Of a stretch of 64,000 nucleotides of DNA, positions 24,575 to 33,661 are shown piece by piece. The translations under genes and the position numbers were made by a program. The notes beneath the pieces are model-generated. The model did not search any database, was not told the DNA's origin, and saw nothing but the letters and a program-made list of their open reading frames with translations. Positions within the stretch are counted from its first letter, which is position 1. Each line of letters opens with the position of its first letter. The DNA comes from Pseudomonas viridiflava (GTDB lineage Bacteria > Pseudomonadota > Gammaproteobacteria > Pseudomonadales > Pseudomonadaceae): contig NZ_LKEH01000027.1 in the NCBI RefSeq assembly GCF_001642795.1, positions 131,191 to 195,190 on the forward strand, written 5' to 3'.

Positions 24575-24885
24575 TGCTCACCTCGCAAATGGTGGATTCA
24601 ACCTGGAAAGGTCCGTGGCAATGACTATCAATCCCTGAGTGGCCGCTGCTAACCTCTCTATCGGCACAGATTCTGATTTCTTTTGCGTTAAATTGGAACT
24701 TTTTTATTTTTCATGGTCGCGAACGTTTATCGATCGCGACAAAATGCACTCACTGGCAGCACCGCTGTTGTCATCTCCCTCAGGGGAACCGACGTTCTGT
24801 CTCGCTTGACTAACCAGCATGCTCACTGACTGTTGAAGCGCTGGACGACAAGTGAGGCCCCTTTTACGAGTTTAGGAGCAACTTC
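24575..24885. promoter_or_regulatory. Promoter region of gnd-zwf and the small protein gene
   Basis: This 311-base divergent region contains an AT-rich block around 24670-24745. It should hold the promoter of the gnd operon on the plus strand. I looked for a HexR-type TTGT/ACAA dyad and did not find a convincing one. No additional gene is visible. Confidence 0.4.
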
Positions 24886-25860
24886 ATGCAACTTGGGATT
24901 ATTGGACTGGGCCGCATGGGCGGCAATATCGCACGGCGTTTGATGCTCGATGGTCACACCACCGTGGTGTATGACCGTGACGAAGCATCACGCAGCGCCC
25001 TGGCCAATGAAGGCTCGACGCCAGCGGCCGATCTGGCCGAACTGGTGGGTGCCCTGCAGGCGCCGCGTGCAATCTGGGTCATGCTGCCAGCGGGCGCACC
25101 GACCGAGGACACGATTCAGATCCTGAGCCAGTTGCTTGAGCCCGATGACGTGATCATCGACGGCGGCAACACGTTCTATAAGGACGACATCCGTCGTGCG
25201 CAGGAACTCACCGACAAGGGCCTGCACTACGTGGACGTTGGTACGTCCGGTGGTGTCTGGGGGCTGGAGCGCGGTTACTGCATGATGATCGGTGGCGAGA
25301 AAGCGATCGTTGATCGTCTCGACCCGCTTTTCGCCACGCTGGCGCCCGGCATGGGCGATATCCCGCGCACCAAGGATCGCAATTCGACCGATCACCGTGC
25401 TGAGCATGGCTATATCCATGCCGGCCCCGCCGGTTCAGGTCACTTTGTGAAGATGATCCACAACGGCATCGAGTACGGAATGATGCAGGCCTTCGCGGAA
25501 GGCTTCGATCTACTCAAGCAGAAGAATTCCGAACATCTGCCAGCCGAACAGCGCTTTGACCTGAACACTGCAGACATCGCTGAAGTGTGGCGTCGTGGCA
25601 GCGTCGTCTCGTCCTGGTTGCTGGACCTTACAGCTGACGCACTGGCCACCGATCCACAGCTGGATGCGTTCTCCGGCTCGGTTGCCGACAGCGGTGAAGG
25701 CCGCTGGACCATCGAGGCCGCCATCGAGCAGGCTGTTCCGGTTCCTGTATTGTCCAGCGCGCTGTTCGCACGCTTCCGCTCCCGCCAGACCAGCTCCTAT
25801 GCTGACAAGATGCTGTCGGCCATGCGCTTTGGTTTCGGTGGTCACAAGGAACCCAAGTAA
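24886..25860 (+). CDS. gnd: 6-phosphogluconate dehydrogenase (decarboxylating), short form
   Basis: This 324-residue short-form 6-phosphogluconate dehydrogenase oxidises and decarboxylates 6-phosphogluconate to ribulose 5-phosphate. It has an N-terminal Rossmann motif [13 protein letters not shown], the catalytic [19 protein letters not shown], and the substrate-binding [19 protein letters not shown]. The short (about 330-residue) class often prefers NAD. A GGAGCAA ribosome-binding site precedes the ATG. The stop overlaps the zwf start as TAATG, so the two oxidative pentose-phosphate enzymes are co-translated, followed by a HAD phosphatase. Confidence 0.94.
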   Translation: MQLGIIGLGRMGGNIARRLMLDGHTTVVYDRDEASRSALANEGSTPAADLAELVGALQAPRAIWVMLPAGAPTEDTIQILSQLLEPDDVIIDGGNTFYKDDIRRAQELTDKGLHYVDVGTSGGVWGLERGYCMMIGGEKAIVDRLDPLFATLAPGMGDIPRTKDRNSTDHRAEHGYIHAGPAGSGHFVKMIHNGIEYGMMQAFAEGFDLLKQKNSEHLPAEQRFDLNTADIAEVWRRGSVVSSWLLDLTADALATDPQLDAFSGSVADSGEGRWTIEAAIEQAVPVPVLSSALFARFRSRQTSSYADKMLSAMRFGFGGHKEPK

Positions 25861-27392
25861 TGGGCCTGTCACGCGGCACATCCGAGCAAAAAGCCGAAGT
25901 CGCACCGCCAACAACGCTGTTTCTGTTCGGTGCGCACGGGGACCTTGTCAAACGCCTGCTGATGCCGGCGCTCTACAATCTGGCGCGTGACGGTCTGGTT
26001 GACTCAGGCCTGCACATTGTCGGTGTCGATCACAACGCGATCAGCGACGCCGATTTTGCCAAGAAGCTTGAAAACTTCATTCGTGACGAATCTGCCGCGA
26101 AGGTCTCCGAGTCGGGCAAGGATCCTCTGGACCCTGAATTGTGGGGCAAGCTTGCCGAGCGAATCAGTTATGTGCAGGGCGACTTCCTGGATGACTCCAC
26201 TTACCGGGACATCGAAAGCAAGATAAAGAGCACCGGCTCTGCCAACGCGGTGTTCTATCTCGCGACGGCACCGCGCTTCTTCAGTGAAGTGGCGGCGCGT
26301 CTGGGCTCGTCCGGTCTGTTGAAGGAAACCGAAGGCGGATTTCGTCGCGTGGTGATCGAGAAGCCTTTCGGCTCCGATCTGGCCAGTGCGGTGGAGTTGA
26401 ACAATTGCCTGCTCAAGGTAATGAGCGAAAAGCAGATTTATCGCATCGATCATTACCTGGGCAAGGAAACGGTGCAGAACATTCTGGTCAGCCGTTTCTC
26501 CAACGGGCTGTTCGAGTCGTTCTGGAACAACCATTACATTGACCATGTGCAGATCACCGCTGCGGAAACAGTTGGCGTTGAAACCCGTGGCAGCTTCTAC
26601 GAGAACACCGGTGCCCTGCGCGACATGGTGCCCAATCATCTGTTTCAGCTGCTGGCGATGGTTGCCATGGAGCCACCGGCTGCCTTTGGTGCCGATGCCG
26701 TGCGCGGCGAAAAGGCCAAGGTGGTAGGAGCGATTCGTCCCTGGAGCGAAGAAGAGGCACTGGCCAATTCGGTGCGCGGTCAGTATGCGGAAGGCGAGAT
26801 GTCCGGCCGCAAGGTGCCGGGTTATCGTCAGGAAGACCGCGTTGCAGCCGACAGCACCACGGAAACCTTCGTGGCGCTCAAGGTCATGGTCGACAACTGG
26901 CGCTGGGTCGGCGTGCCATTCTACCTGCGCACCGGCAAGCGCATGAGTGCGCGCAGTACCGAGATCGCCATCTGCTTCAAGCCCGCGCCCTATGCGCAGT
27001 TCCGCGATACCGAGGTGGATCGGCTCAAGCCGAACTATCTGCGCATCCAGATTCAGCCAAACGAAGGCATGTGGTTCGATCTGTTCGCCAAGCGCCCCGG
27101 CCCGACGCTGGAGATGGAAGACATCGAGCTTGGTTTTGCCTACAAGGACTTCTTCGAGATGCAGCCGTCGACCGGCTATGAAACGCTGATCTACGACTGC
27201 CTGACCGGGGATCAGACGCTGTTCCAGCGTGCTGACAATATCGAAAACGGCTGGCGCGCCGTGCAGCCGTTTCTCGATGCCTGGGCCAAAAAGCCCGAGG
27301 TCACGCTGTACGAGGCCGGCAGGGATGGTCCTGAAGTCGGTGACGAGTTGTTGAGCCGGGACGGCCGTGAATGGCGGGAACTCAATGTCTGA
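25860..27392 (+). CDS. zwf: Glucose-6-phosphate 1-dehydrogenase Zwf
   Basis: This 510-residue enzyme oxidises glucose 6-phosphate to 6-phosphogluconolactone, producing NAD(P)H. The nucleotide-binding start LFLFGAHGDLVKRLLMPALY and the active-site segment RIDHYLGKETVQNI (near residue 196) are intact. Pseudomonads usually carry several zwf isozymes. This copy sits with gnd rather than with the hexR-pgl-eda set, so it is probably a secondary isozyme. The start overlaps the gnd stop, and the stop overlaps the following HAD gene by eight bases. Confidence 0.94.
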   Translation: MGLSRGTSEQKAEVAPPTTLFLFGAHGDLVKRLLMPALYNLARDGLVDSGLHIVGVDHNAISDADFAKKLENFIRDESAAKVSESGKDPLDPELWGKLAERISYVQGDFLDDSTYRDIESKIKSTGSANAVFYLATAPRFFSEVAARLGSSGLLKETEGGFRRVVIEKPFGSDLASAVELNNCLLKVMSEKQIYRIDHYLGKETVQNILVSRFSNGLFESFWNNHYIDHVQITAAETVGVETRGSFYENTGALRDMVPNHLFQLLAMVAMEPPAAFGADAVRGEKAKVVGAIRPWSEEEALANSVRGQYAEGEMSGRKVPGYRQEDRVAADSTTETFVALKVMVDNWRWVGVPFYLRTGKRMSARSTEIAICFKPAPYAQFRDTEVDRLKPNYLRIQIQPNEGMWFDLFAKRPGPTLEMEDIELGFAYKDFFEMQPSTGYETLIYDCLTGDQTLFQRADNIENGWRAVQPFLDAWAKKPEVTLYEAGRDGPEVGDELLSRDGREWRELNV

Positions 27393-28215
27393 ACACACTG
27401 ATGTGTCTGTGTCCGAACGGTCTGTACGTTTTCTGCTTTCCGATATCGATGGTACGTTACTGCGCCCCGATCACAGCCTGAGTCAGGCCAACATCGACGC
27501 CGTGCGTGATCTGCAACTGGCGGGTATCCATTTCACCCTGGCCAGCAGCCGACCGCCGCGTGCGATGCGTGAAGTGATCGAGGCGCTGGGCATCGAGCTG
27601 CCAACGGTTGCGTTCAACGGCGGGACCATTACCCACGCTGATGGCCGCCTGCTTGCAGCGCACCGCATCGACCCTGCGGCAGTACGCACCTGCCTTGATC
27701 TCTTTGCAACCCAGAAAGTCTCGATCTGGGTGTTCGCCGATGACGACTGGCTGCTGCTTGATCCCGCGGGCGACTATGTCGATCATGAGCGCGATGCGCT
27801 GGGCTATGAGCCGGTTCGGGTAAGCAGCTTCGAGCCCTATCTGGATCGTGTCGACAAGATTGTCGCCGCGAGCAAGGACTTCGAACTGCTGAAGACGCTT
27901 GAAACACGTCTGAATCCACTCATCGACGGGCTGGCGCTGGCGGTGCGTTCGCAGCGTTATTACCTGGATGTCACGGCGCTGGAAGCCAACAAGGGCTCCG
28001 CGCTGGTTGCTCTGGCCGACTACCTGGGTGTCGACCTCGCTCACACGGCAGCCATCGGCGACGGCGGCAACGACGTGGCGATGTTTCACAAGGCTGGTGT
28101 TTCGATTGTGATGGGGCAGGGCGAGGCCAGTGTGCTGGGTCAGGCTGACCATGTCACTGGCAGCAATGTCGAGGATGGTGTCGCAACCGCGATCAGGCGT
28201 TACATCCTGGGCTGA
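27385..28215 (+). CDS. Cof-type HAD phosphatase
   Basis: This 276-residue HAD-superfamily IIB (Cof) sugar-phosphatase-like protein has motif I as LLSDIDGTLLRPD, motif II ASSRPPRAM, and motif III/IV with K in ALEANKGSAL and GDGGNDVAMF. Such enzymes dephosphorylate sugar phosphates or cofactors. It begins inside the end of zwf, in a third overlapping reading frame, so it belongs to the gnd-zwf operon. A role on a phosphorylated sugar of the pentose-phosphate route is plausible but not shown. Confidence 0.88.
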   Translation: MSEHTDVSVSERSVRFLLSDIDGTLLRPDHSLSQANIDAVRDLQLAGIHFTLASSRPPRAMREVIEALGIELPTVAFNGGTITHADGRLLAAHRIDPAAVRTCLDLFATQKVSIWVFADDDWLLLDPAGDYVDHERDALGYEPVRVSSFEPYLDRVDKIVAASKDFELLKTLETRLNPLIDGLALAVRSQRYYLDVTALEANKGSALVALADYLGVDLAHTAAIGDGGNDVAMFHKAGVSIVMGQGEASVLGQADHVTGSNVEDGVATAIRRYILG

Positions 28216-28256
28216 CAACGTCGCTGCCCGCTGGGGCGGCGATGCTGTATCTCACC

Positions 28257-28293
28257 TGTCTGTATTTCTTGTCTGTATCTCCCTTGTCTGTAT
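28257..28293. repeat. Three copies of TGTCTGTAT
   Basis: The nonamer TGTCTGTAT occurs at 28257-28265, 28270-28278 and 28285-28293, in the 147-base gap before the GH15 gene. The spacings are 13 and 15 bases. It could be an imperfect tandem duplication or a cluster of regulator sites. Confidence 0.45.
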
Positions 28294-28362
28294 TTAACTT
28301 GCGTGGGCTTCACAAGAGCGGGTATTCATGACGGCAACTGTTCATAAATCAGAGCATTACGA

Positions 28363-30183
28363 ATGGCCGCATTGATTGAAGACTACGCACTGCTGGGAAA
28401 TTGTCAGACTGCCGCGCTGGTTTCACGCGATGGGTCGCTGGACTGGCTGTGCTTCCCGCGTTTCGATTCTCCTTCCTGCTTCTCGGCCTTGCTGGGCGAC
28501 AGCGACCATGGCCGCTGGAAGATCGCGCCACATGCAGAAATCGTATCCGTCGAGCGGCGCTACCGCGACGGCACGCTGATTCTGGAAACCGTGTTCGAAA
28601 CCCGTGAGGGTCGGGCAATGCTGGTCGATTTCATGCCCATGAACACGTCCGGACATGTCGTGCGCAACGTGGTCGGTCTGTCCGGAGAGGTCGCGTTCGA
28701 CATGGATCTGGCCATTCGCTTCGATTACGGCAGCAGCGTGCCCTGGGTCGAGAAGAAGGATCCGCACACGCTGACTGCTGTCGCAGGGCCGGAAATGCTC
28801 GTGTTGCGCAGTCCGGTACCGCTGCTCCCTCAGGATCATCACACCGCCAGCCACTTCAAGGTCGTCGAGGGCGAAAGCAAGGTATTCACCCTGGCGTACC
28901 AGGCGTCTTATCTGCCGGTTCAGGCGAGCATCGATGCGGTGCACGCGCAGGAAGAAACCGAGCGCTACTGGCGCGAGTTTTCGGATCGCTGTCCCGACGT
29001 CGGCCCGTGGACCGATCAGGTCAAACGCTCGCTGATCACGCTCAAGGCGATGACCTTCGCCCCGACTGGCGGAATCGTGGCTGCCGTCACGACCTCGCTG
29101 CCCGAGCAACTGGGTGGTGAACGCAACTGGGATTACCGCTATTGCTGGCTGCGGGATGCAACCATGACCCTGCTGGCCTTTATGAACCTGGGCTACTTCG
29201 AGGAGGCGACGGCATGGCGCAACTGGCTGCTGCGCTCGGTGGCAGGCAACCCGGAACAGATTCAGATCATGTATGGCGTGGGCGGTGAGCGACGCCTGGC
29301 CGAATATGAACTGCCCTGGCTGAGCGGTTATGAAGGCTCGCAACCCGTGCGTATTGGCAATGGCGCTGCCACTCAGGTTCAGCTGGATGTGTATGGCGAA
29401 GTGGCTGATGCCATGATTCAGGCACTCAAGGGCGGCATGCCACGTCATCCACGCAGCGTCGCGATTTCCAAAGTGGTCATGCCGTTTCTGGAAAAAGTCT
29501 GGCATCAGCCAGACGCCGGGATCTGGGAGATCCGCTCCGAGCCTCGACATTTCACGCACTCCAAGGTCATGGCCTGGGTCGCGTTCGACCGTAACGCCAC
29601 GCAGATCGCTCAGGCGGCCGAGAGCGACGAAGACCGCGCGCTGGCCAGGCATTACCGGCACGTGGCTGATGAAATCCACGCCGACGTCTGCAATAACGGC
29701 TTCGATGCGCAACTGAACAGTTTCGTGCAGACCTACGGTGCCAAAGAGGTCGATGCCAGTCTGCTGCAGATTGTGCTGACCGGTTTTCTGCCTGCCGATG
29801 ATCCACGTGTGATCGGCACAGTGGCCGAGATCGAGCGAACGTTGATGCAGGATGGTCTGTTGCTGCGCTACGACGGCGAGCGGAGTGTCGATGGCGTGTC
29901 GGGCAGCGAGGGCACGTTTCTGGTCTGTTCGTTCTGGCTGGCCGATGCCTATGTGTTACTGGGCAGGGCGGACGAAGCGGCGGCCTTGTTTGGCAGGCTT
30001 TGCGACCTGTGCAATGACGTCGGCCTGCTGGCCGAGCAATACGACCCGAAGGCTGGGCGTATGCTCGGGAATTTCCCGCAGGCGTTCAGTCATATCGGCA
30101 TCATCAATACCGCGTTGAACCTTCACAGGACGGTGTGTCCTGCCCGGGCGCGTACTTCCGGCGGTATAGACGGCTGCGTCTGA
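28363..30183 (+). CDS. Glycoside hydrolase family 15 protein
   Basis: This 606-residue GH15 enzyme (glucoamylase/trehalase-like) opens with the family's IEDYALLGNCQTAALVSRDG and SLDWLCFPRFDSPSCF. The (alpha/alpha)6 barrel shows NWDYRYCWLRDATMTL, a catalytic-acid segment GIWEIRSEPRHFTHSKVMAW, and a late glutamate in GSEGTFLVCSFWLADAY. There is no signal peptide, so it acts in the cytoplasm. Candidates for its substrate are maltooligosaccharides and trehalose; some actinobacterial GH15 proteins are trehalases. It follows gnd-zwf-HAD and would deliver glucose to that route. The ribosome-binding site is weak (AGAG). Confidence 0.9.
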   Translation: MAALIEDYALLGNCQTAALVSRDGSLDWLCFPRFDSPSCFSALLGDSDHGRWKIAPHAEIVSVERRYRDGTLILETVFETREGRAMLVDFMPMNTSGHVVRNVVGLSGEVAFDMDLAIRFDYGSSVPWVEKKDPHTLTAVAGPEMLVLRSPVPLLPQDHHTASHFKVVEGESKVFTLAYQASYLPVQASIDAVHAQEETERYWREFSDRCPDVGPWTDQVKRSLITLKAMTFAPTGGIVAAVTTSLPEQLGGERNWDYRYCWLRDATMTLLAFMNLGYFEEATAWRNWLLRSVAGNPEQIQIMYGVGGERRLAEYELPWLSGYEGSQPVRIGNGAATQVQLDVYGEVADAMIQALKGGMPRHPRSVAISKVVMPFLEKVWHQPDAGIWEIRSEPRHFTHSKVMAWVAFDRNATQIAQAAESDEDRALARHYRHVADEIHADVCNNGFDAQLNSFVQTYGAKEVDASLLQIVLTGFLPADDPRVIGTVAEIERTLMQDGLLLRYDGERSVDGVSGSEGTFLVCSFWLADAYVLLGRADEAAALFGRLCDLCNDVGLLAEQYDPKAGRMLGNFPQAFSHIGIINTALNLHRTVCPARARTSGGIDGCV

Positions 30184-30200
30184 TTATCACGGCAGAAGCG

Positions 30201-30878
30201 TCAGCCAGCCTTGCGAAAGGTCAGGTTGATGCGCTGCTCGCCAAGCTGGGGATGCACGGCTGGCTTGACGGGCAGTATCCCGTGGAAGCGCAGTCGGTCT
30301 TTGCCGCCCCAGACCACCACATCGCCATGAAACAGCGAGATGCGCTCAGGCCTGTCGCTGCGCTGCAGGCCGCCGAACTGGAATATGGCGGGGATACCCA
30401 GTGATACGGACACGACCGGCCAGCGGTGGTCGTGTTCGTCCTTGTCCTGATGCAGGGACATCTTCGCACCGGGAACGTAGCGATTGATCAGGCAGGCATC
30501 GGGCACAAAGTCGGCGAAGCCGGCCTTCTGCGCGGCGTCTTGAGCCAGTTCCAGAAAGATGTCAGGCATTGAGGGCCAGGACTGGCCGGTTTGCGGGTTC
30601 GTGTGGCTGTAGCGATAACCGTGAGGATCGGTAACCCAGCCCAGAGAGCCGCAACTGCTCAGAGCCGCTGACATGGTGTGGCCGCCAGGCGTGACCATGT
30701 GTCTGAATGGCGCATCGGACAGCGTTTCATTCAGTGCGGGCAATAACCGTTCGATGAGAGGCAGGGCAAGGCCGCGAAACAGCCATGATTGGGGACCTAT
30801 CTGCAGGGTGGACGCAGGCTGGGGCTCTTCACCGGCAAACAGATCGAAGGTAGCGGAAAGGTCGGCCTTGCGCTGCAT
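30201..30878 (-). CDS. alkB: AlkB alpha-ketoglutarate-dependent DNA repair dioxygenase
   Basis: This 225-residue Fe(II)/2-oxoglutarate dioxygenase repairs 1-methyladenine and 3-methylcytosine by oxidative demethylation. The iron-binding H-x-D lies in MSLHQDKDEHDHRW, and the distal histidine in the FHGILP region. The 2-oxoglutarate-binding arginines lie in RINLTFRKAG at the C-terminus. NRYVPGAKM is the typical substrate-lid segment. The ATG at 30878 is preferred over an in-frame TTG four codons upstream. It is convergent with the GH15 gene. Confidence 0.93.
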   Translation of the reverse strand: MQRKADLSATFDLFAGEEPQPASTLQIGPQSWLFRGLALPLIERLLPALNETLSDAPFRHMVTPGGHTMSAALSSCGSLGWVTDPHGYRYSHTNPQTGQSWPSMPDIFLELAQDAAQKAGFADFVPDACLINRYVPGAKMSLHQDKDEHDHRWPVVSVSLGIPAIFQFGGLQRSDRPERISLFHGDVVVWGGKDRLRFHGILPVKPAVHPQLGEQRINLTFRKAG

Positions 30879-30903
30879 GATCGGATTCAATACCTGCTAC
30901 GGT

Positions 30904-31083
30904 CTACAGGGCCTTGCTGACTTTCACGTCGCTGATCTGGTCGTCGCCCTGGCCATGCATCTTTTCCAGCGCAGCGCGTGCTTCTTCGACGGATGCAGAC
31001 TGCAACTGGGCGAATTCAAAGCGGCGCTCGCCGTTGAGTTTGTAACTGACGGCGTATTTGGTGGTGCGAGCGGGACTTTTCAT
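30904..31083 (-). CDS. Small conserved hypothetical protein (59 aa)
   Basis: This 59-residue protein has an AAGGA-type ribosome-binding site 7-10 bases before the ATG at 31083. The sequence (TTKYAVSYKLNGERRFEFAQ, then a helical SVEEARAALEKMHG) suggests a small alpha/beta fold. I do not recognise a named domain. It lies just upstream of alkB and downstream of the DUF1883 gene, all on the minus strand, so the three may be cotranscribed. Proteins of this type are common in pseudomonads, with no known function. Confidence 0.7.
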   Translation of the reverse strand: MKSPARTTKYAVSYKLNGERRFEFAQLQSASVEEARAALEKMHGQGDDQISDVKVSKAL

Positions 31084-31105
31084 GGCGATTCCTTGTGTCG
31101 GCGTA

Positions 31106-31411
31106 TCAGCGCAGGCTGGAGGTCGAGCGACGTACGATCTTGATGGAATGGGTGAAGGCCGGTTTACGACCCGGATTGGCATCCGGCTTGCGTCCGGTGG
31201 TGTCGATGGTGATGTTCCAGAAACCGGTGCTTGGCGCTGCGATCTTGGCCGGAAACGTATCGAACGCACCGCCGTGATACGTGTGACGACCGCCGTTCTT
31301 GAAGGCGCGGAAATTGGCGTCGTTCATCAGGCGGATGTTACAGAGCTGTGAGCACTGGATGACGACCAGATCGTCCTCGTTCAGGTGCTCACGCTGGTGT
31401 ACGAATTTCAT
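31106..31411 (-). CDS. DUF1883 family protein
   Basis: This 101-residue protein carries the DUF1883 core: MKFVHQREHLNEDDLVVIQC, then CNIRLMNDANFRAFKNGG and TGFWNITIDT. A basic C-terminal extension of about 25 residues follows the core. A GGAG ribosome-binding site precedes 31411. The function is unknown. In some proteins the domain accompanies a TIR domain, but here it stands alone. It is divergent from a small lipoprotein gene and probably heads a minus-strand unit with the 59-residue gene and alkB. Confidence 0.8.
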   Translation of the reverse strand: MKFVHQREHLNEDDLVVIQCSQLCNIRLMNDANFRAFKNGGRHTYHGGAFDTFPAKIAAPSTGFWNITIDTTGRKPDANPGRKPAFTHSIKIVRRSTSSLR

Positions 31412-31580
31412 GTAAAACTCCGGGGAAAATGGCTTTTTCTGAAAAATCAAAACGATAGCATGCGGCGTAGGCCAATTGACGCCGAAGGGCGGTTAATTGT
31501 GCTCTTTATGGACAAAAAAGCGCTTCTCGGGAATTTAATCGGGCCCTTGCTGGTCGTACCACCTTTATTTGGAGGATTGT

Positions 31581-31931
31581 ATGAAACTGGCAGTTGTAAT
31601 CCTGGCACTGGCAATGACTGGCTGCGCGACGGTGAATGACATCGAGCATACGCCTGCCACCATGAGCGTGATCTCGGGCAAGAACCCTCAGGAGTACGCA
31701 GACTGTTTCATCGAGAAGATCAGCAGCAGTCGCTCGACGCCTTCTGTAGAGCCTCATCGTGAAGGACTGCGCTTGATTGTCGCGCAGAAAATGAGCAAGT
31801 CACCGACCGCCGTGATTGACGTTGAAACCCGCTCGGGAGGCAGTTCGATCAAGGTCTATGAGCGTCTGGCCAATGTGCCGATCCGCTTTCGCGACGTTCA
31901 GCATGCTGCAGAGGCCTGCATATCGGGTTGA
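31581..31931 (+). CDS. Small lipoprotein (116 aa)
   Basis: This is a 116-residue protein with a lipoprotein signal peptide (KLAVVILALAMTGC) whose lipobox cysteine is near residue 15. The mature part has one further pair of cysteines (YADCFIEK and AEACISG), perhaps a disulfide. An excellent GGAGG ribosome-binding site precedes 31581. It is probably anchored to the outer membrane. No function is recognised. It is convergent with a second small lipoprotein gene. Confidence 0.78.
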   Translation: MKLAVVILALAMTGCATVNDIEHTPATMSVISGKNPQEYADCFIEKISSSRSTPSVEPHREGLRLIVAQKMSKSPTAVIDVETRSGGSSIKVYERLANVPIRFRDVQHAAEACISG

Positions 31932-31979
31932 TAGAGGCCGCCCGCCGAGCCTGAAGCCGAGGCGGGCTGAATCAACGGC

Positions 31980-32261
31980 TTACTTGCAGACGACCAGAAC
32001 GCTGCGGCTTTTGTAATTGCCGACATCCACGCCCAGGGTCTTCTCGCTTTCTGCCGGCTGTGGCGTGCCGTCGGTGCCGACGATCTCGTAACCGGTGCCT
32101 GCGCACGAGGCGTCGGCTTTCTCATAACAGCTCGCCCAGGACATGGCTTCGCCCGAGCAGTCGATGCTCAGCCCCTGCTTGCCGTTTTTCAGATAGGTGT
32201 TGGACGCGGTGGCACAGCCGGTGAGGCCCAGTACGGCAATAATGGACAAAAGTCTGATCAT
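31980..32261 (-). CDS. Small lipoprotein (93 aa)
   Basis: This 93-residue protein has a lipoprotein signal peptide (IRLLSIIAVLGLTGC) and a mature part of about 78 residues. The mature part has four cysteines (SIDCSG, ASCYEK, ASCAGT and the C-terminal VVCK), suggesting two disulfides. Similar short lipoproteins are widespread in P. syringae. The function is unknown. The start at 32261 is set by the signal peptide. It is convergent with the lipoprotein gene at 31581. Confidence 0.75.
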   Translation of the reverse strand: MIRLLSIIAVLGLTGCATASNTYLKNGKQGLSIDCSGEAMSWASCYEKADASCAGTGYEIVGTDGTPQPAESEKTLGVDVGNYKSRSVLVVCK

Positions 32262-32650
32262 GTTTTTCGCTTCAGAAGAATAAGGCCAGCGGACTGGCGG
32301 ATGCGGTGTTTGGACTGGCGAGCGGTGCCATCGTTCCGCCATGTTTCAAGGATAAATACAGTGCGTCACTTTTCTGTCATCCCGCTGGAAGCCGCTTCGT
32401 CAGGAGCTGATGAGTGACCGATGGATTCATTTATCGAACGCACATATCTCGGCTACGCTTGGGCAGATCATGGCTTGCATGCATCGTCGGTAAACCGGCG
32501 GTGTGTGGTCTGGGCACGCAGTTCAATGCAAACGCCATGCCTGTGCAAGGGCTCGGCGGATTGTGTTCGATGGTCGCTATATAAGCGTTTTTGCGGAACT
32601 ATCTGCGCTCATGTGCCTCTACCATGACATCCTACGGCCTGTGGCGGGCA
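32262..32650. other. Intergenic region upstream of galU
   Basis: This stretch of nearly 400 bases lies between a minus-strand lipoprotein gene and the galU promoter. The only frame of any length (32421-32627) lacks a ribosome-binding site and has a cysteine/tryptophan-rich composition unlike real proteins here. I see no RNA gene. Confidence 0.4.
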
Positions 32651-32679
32651 TTGTAAGGTGACCGCCGCCTGATTAGACT
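32651..32679 (+). promoter_or_regulatory. Putative sigma-70 promoter of galU
   Basis: A TTGTAA -35 element (32651-32656) and a TAGACT -10 element (32674-32679) are separated by exactly 17 bases. They lie about 38 bases upstream of the galU start. Confidence 0.6.
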
Positions 32680-32716
32680 GCGCCGTTAACACCAACAGCC
32701 CTTATCAAGGACTTTT

Positions 32717-33556
32717 ATGATCAAGAAATGCTTGTTCCCAGCAGCCGGTTACGGCACTCGCTTTTTGCCAGCGACAAAGGCCATGCCCAAGGAAATGCTG
32801 CCGGTGGTCAACAAGCCACTGATCCAATACGGTGTAGAAGAGGCCCTTGCTGCAGGCCTGAACCAGATTTCCATCGTAACCGGTCGCGGCAAGCGCGCGC
32901 TGGAAGACCACTTCGATATCAGCTACGAGCTCGAGCATCAGATCAAGGGCACCGACAAGGAAAAATACCTGGTCGGCATCCGTAAGCTGATCGACGAGTG
33001 CAGCTTCTCCTACACCCGTCAGACCGAAATGAAAGGCCTGGGTCATGCGATCCTGAGTGGCCGTCCACTGATCGGCAACGAAGCTTTTGCTGTCGTTCTG
33101 GCGGATGACCTGTGTGTCAACCTGGACGGCGACGGTGTTCTGGCTCAGATGGTCAAGCTGCACAACCATTATGGCTGCTCGATCATCGCGATTCAGGAAG
33201 TCGATCCTAACGAGACCAACAAGTACGGCGTTATCGCTGGCGACGAGATCAAGCCAGGCCTGTTCCGTGTCACCGACATGGTCGAGAAGCCGAAGCCTGA
33301 AGATGCGCCTTCCAACATGGCCATCATCGGCCGTTACATCCTGACGCCCGACATTTTCGAGAAGATCGAACAAACCGAGCCAGGCAAGGGTGGCGAGATC
33401 CAGATCACTGACGCACTGATGAAGCAGGCTGCGGAAGGCAACGTTCTGGCCTACAAATTCAAGGGTCAGCGTTTTGACTGCGGCGGCGCCGAAGGCTACA
33501 TCGAAGCAACCAACTTCTGCTTCGAGCACTTCTACAAGACCGGCAAGGCTTACTGA
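32717..33556 (+). CDS. galU: UTP-glucose-1-phosphate uridylyltransferase GalU
   Basis: This 279-residue nucleotidyltransferase makes UDP-glucose for LPS, exopolysaccharide and glycan synthesis. The N-terminal FPAAGYGTRFLPATKAMPKE is diagnostic. ILSGRPLIGNEAFAVVLADD and the C-terminal RFDCGGAEGYIEATNFC are also typical. The length equals the usual 279. An AAGGA ribosome-binding site and a plausible promoter precede it. Codon usage is strongly biased to C/G third positions, as expected of a well-expressed gene. Confidence 0.96.
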   Translation: MIKKCLFPAAGYGTRFLPATKAMPKEMLPVVNKPLIQYGVEEALAAGLNQISIVTGRGKRALEDHFDISYELEHQIKGTDKEKYLVGIRKLIDECSFSYTRQTEMKGLGHAILSGRPLIGNEAFAVVLADDLCVNLDGDGVLAQMVKLHNHYGCSIIAIQEVDPNETNKYGVIAGDEIKPGLFRVTDMVEKPKPEDAPSNMAIIGRYILTPDIFEKIEQTEPGKGGEIQITDALMKQAAEGNVLAYKFKGQRFDCGGAEGYIEATNFCFEHFYKTGKAY

Positions 33557-33582
33557 TTCATCTGCCTGTCCGTGTTTCAAGT

Positions 33583-33608
33583 CAAGGCCACCTTCGGGTG
33601 GCTTTGTC
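33583..33608 (+). terminator. Putative terminator of galU
   Basis: A GGCCACC-TTCG-GGTGGC hairpin with a stable UUCG tetraloop starts about 28 bases after the galU stop. It is followed by a short T-rich tail (TTTGT). Confidence 0.6.
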
Positions 33609-33661
33609 ATTTCTGACTGGCCGCCAAGCGGTTATGCTGTGCCCCTGCTAAGGAGACATTG

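Noticed and set aside
24575..24885. HexR operator before gnd-zwf
   Set aside because: No convincing TTGT/ACAA dyad of the right spacing was found.
32421..32627. 68-codon frame upstream of galU
   Set aside because: Lacks a ribosome-binding site, and its Cys/Trp-rich composition is unlike neighbouring proteins.
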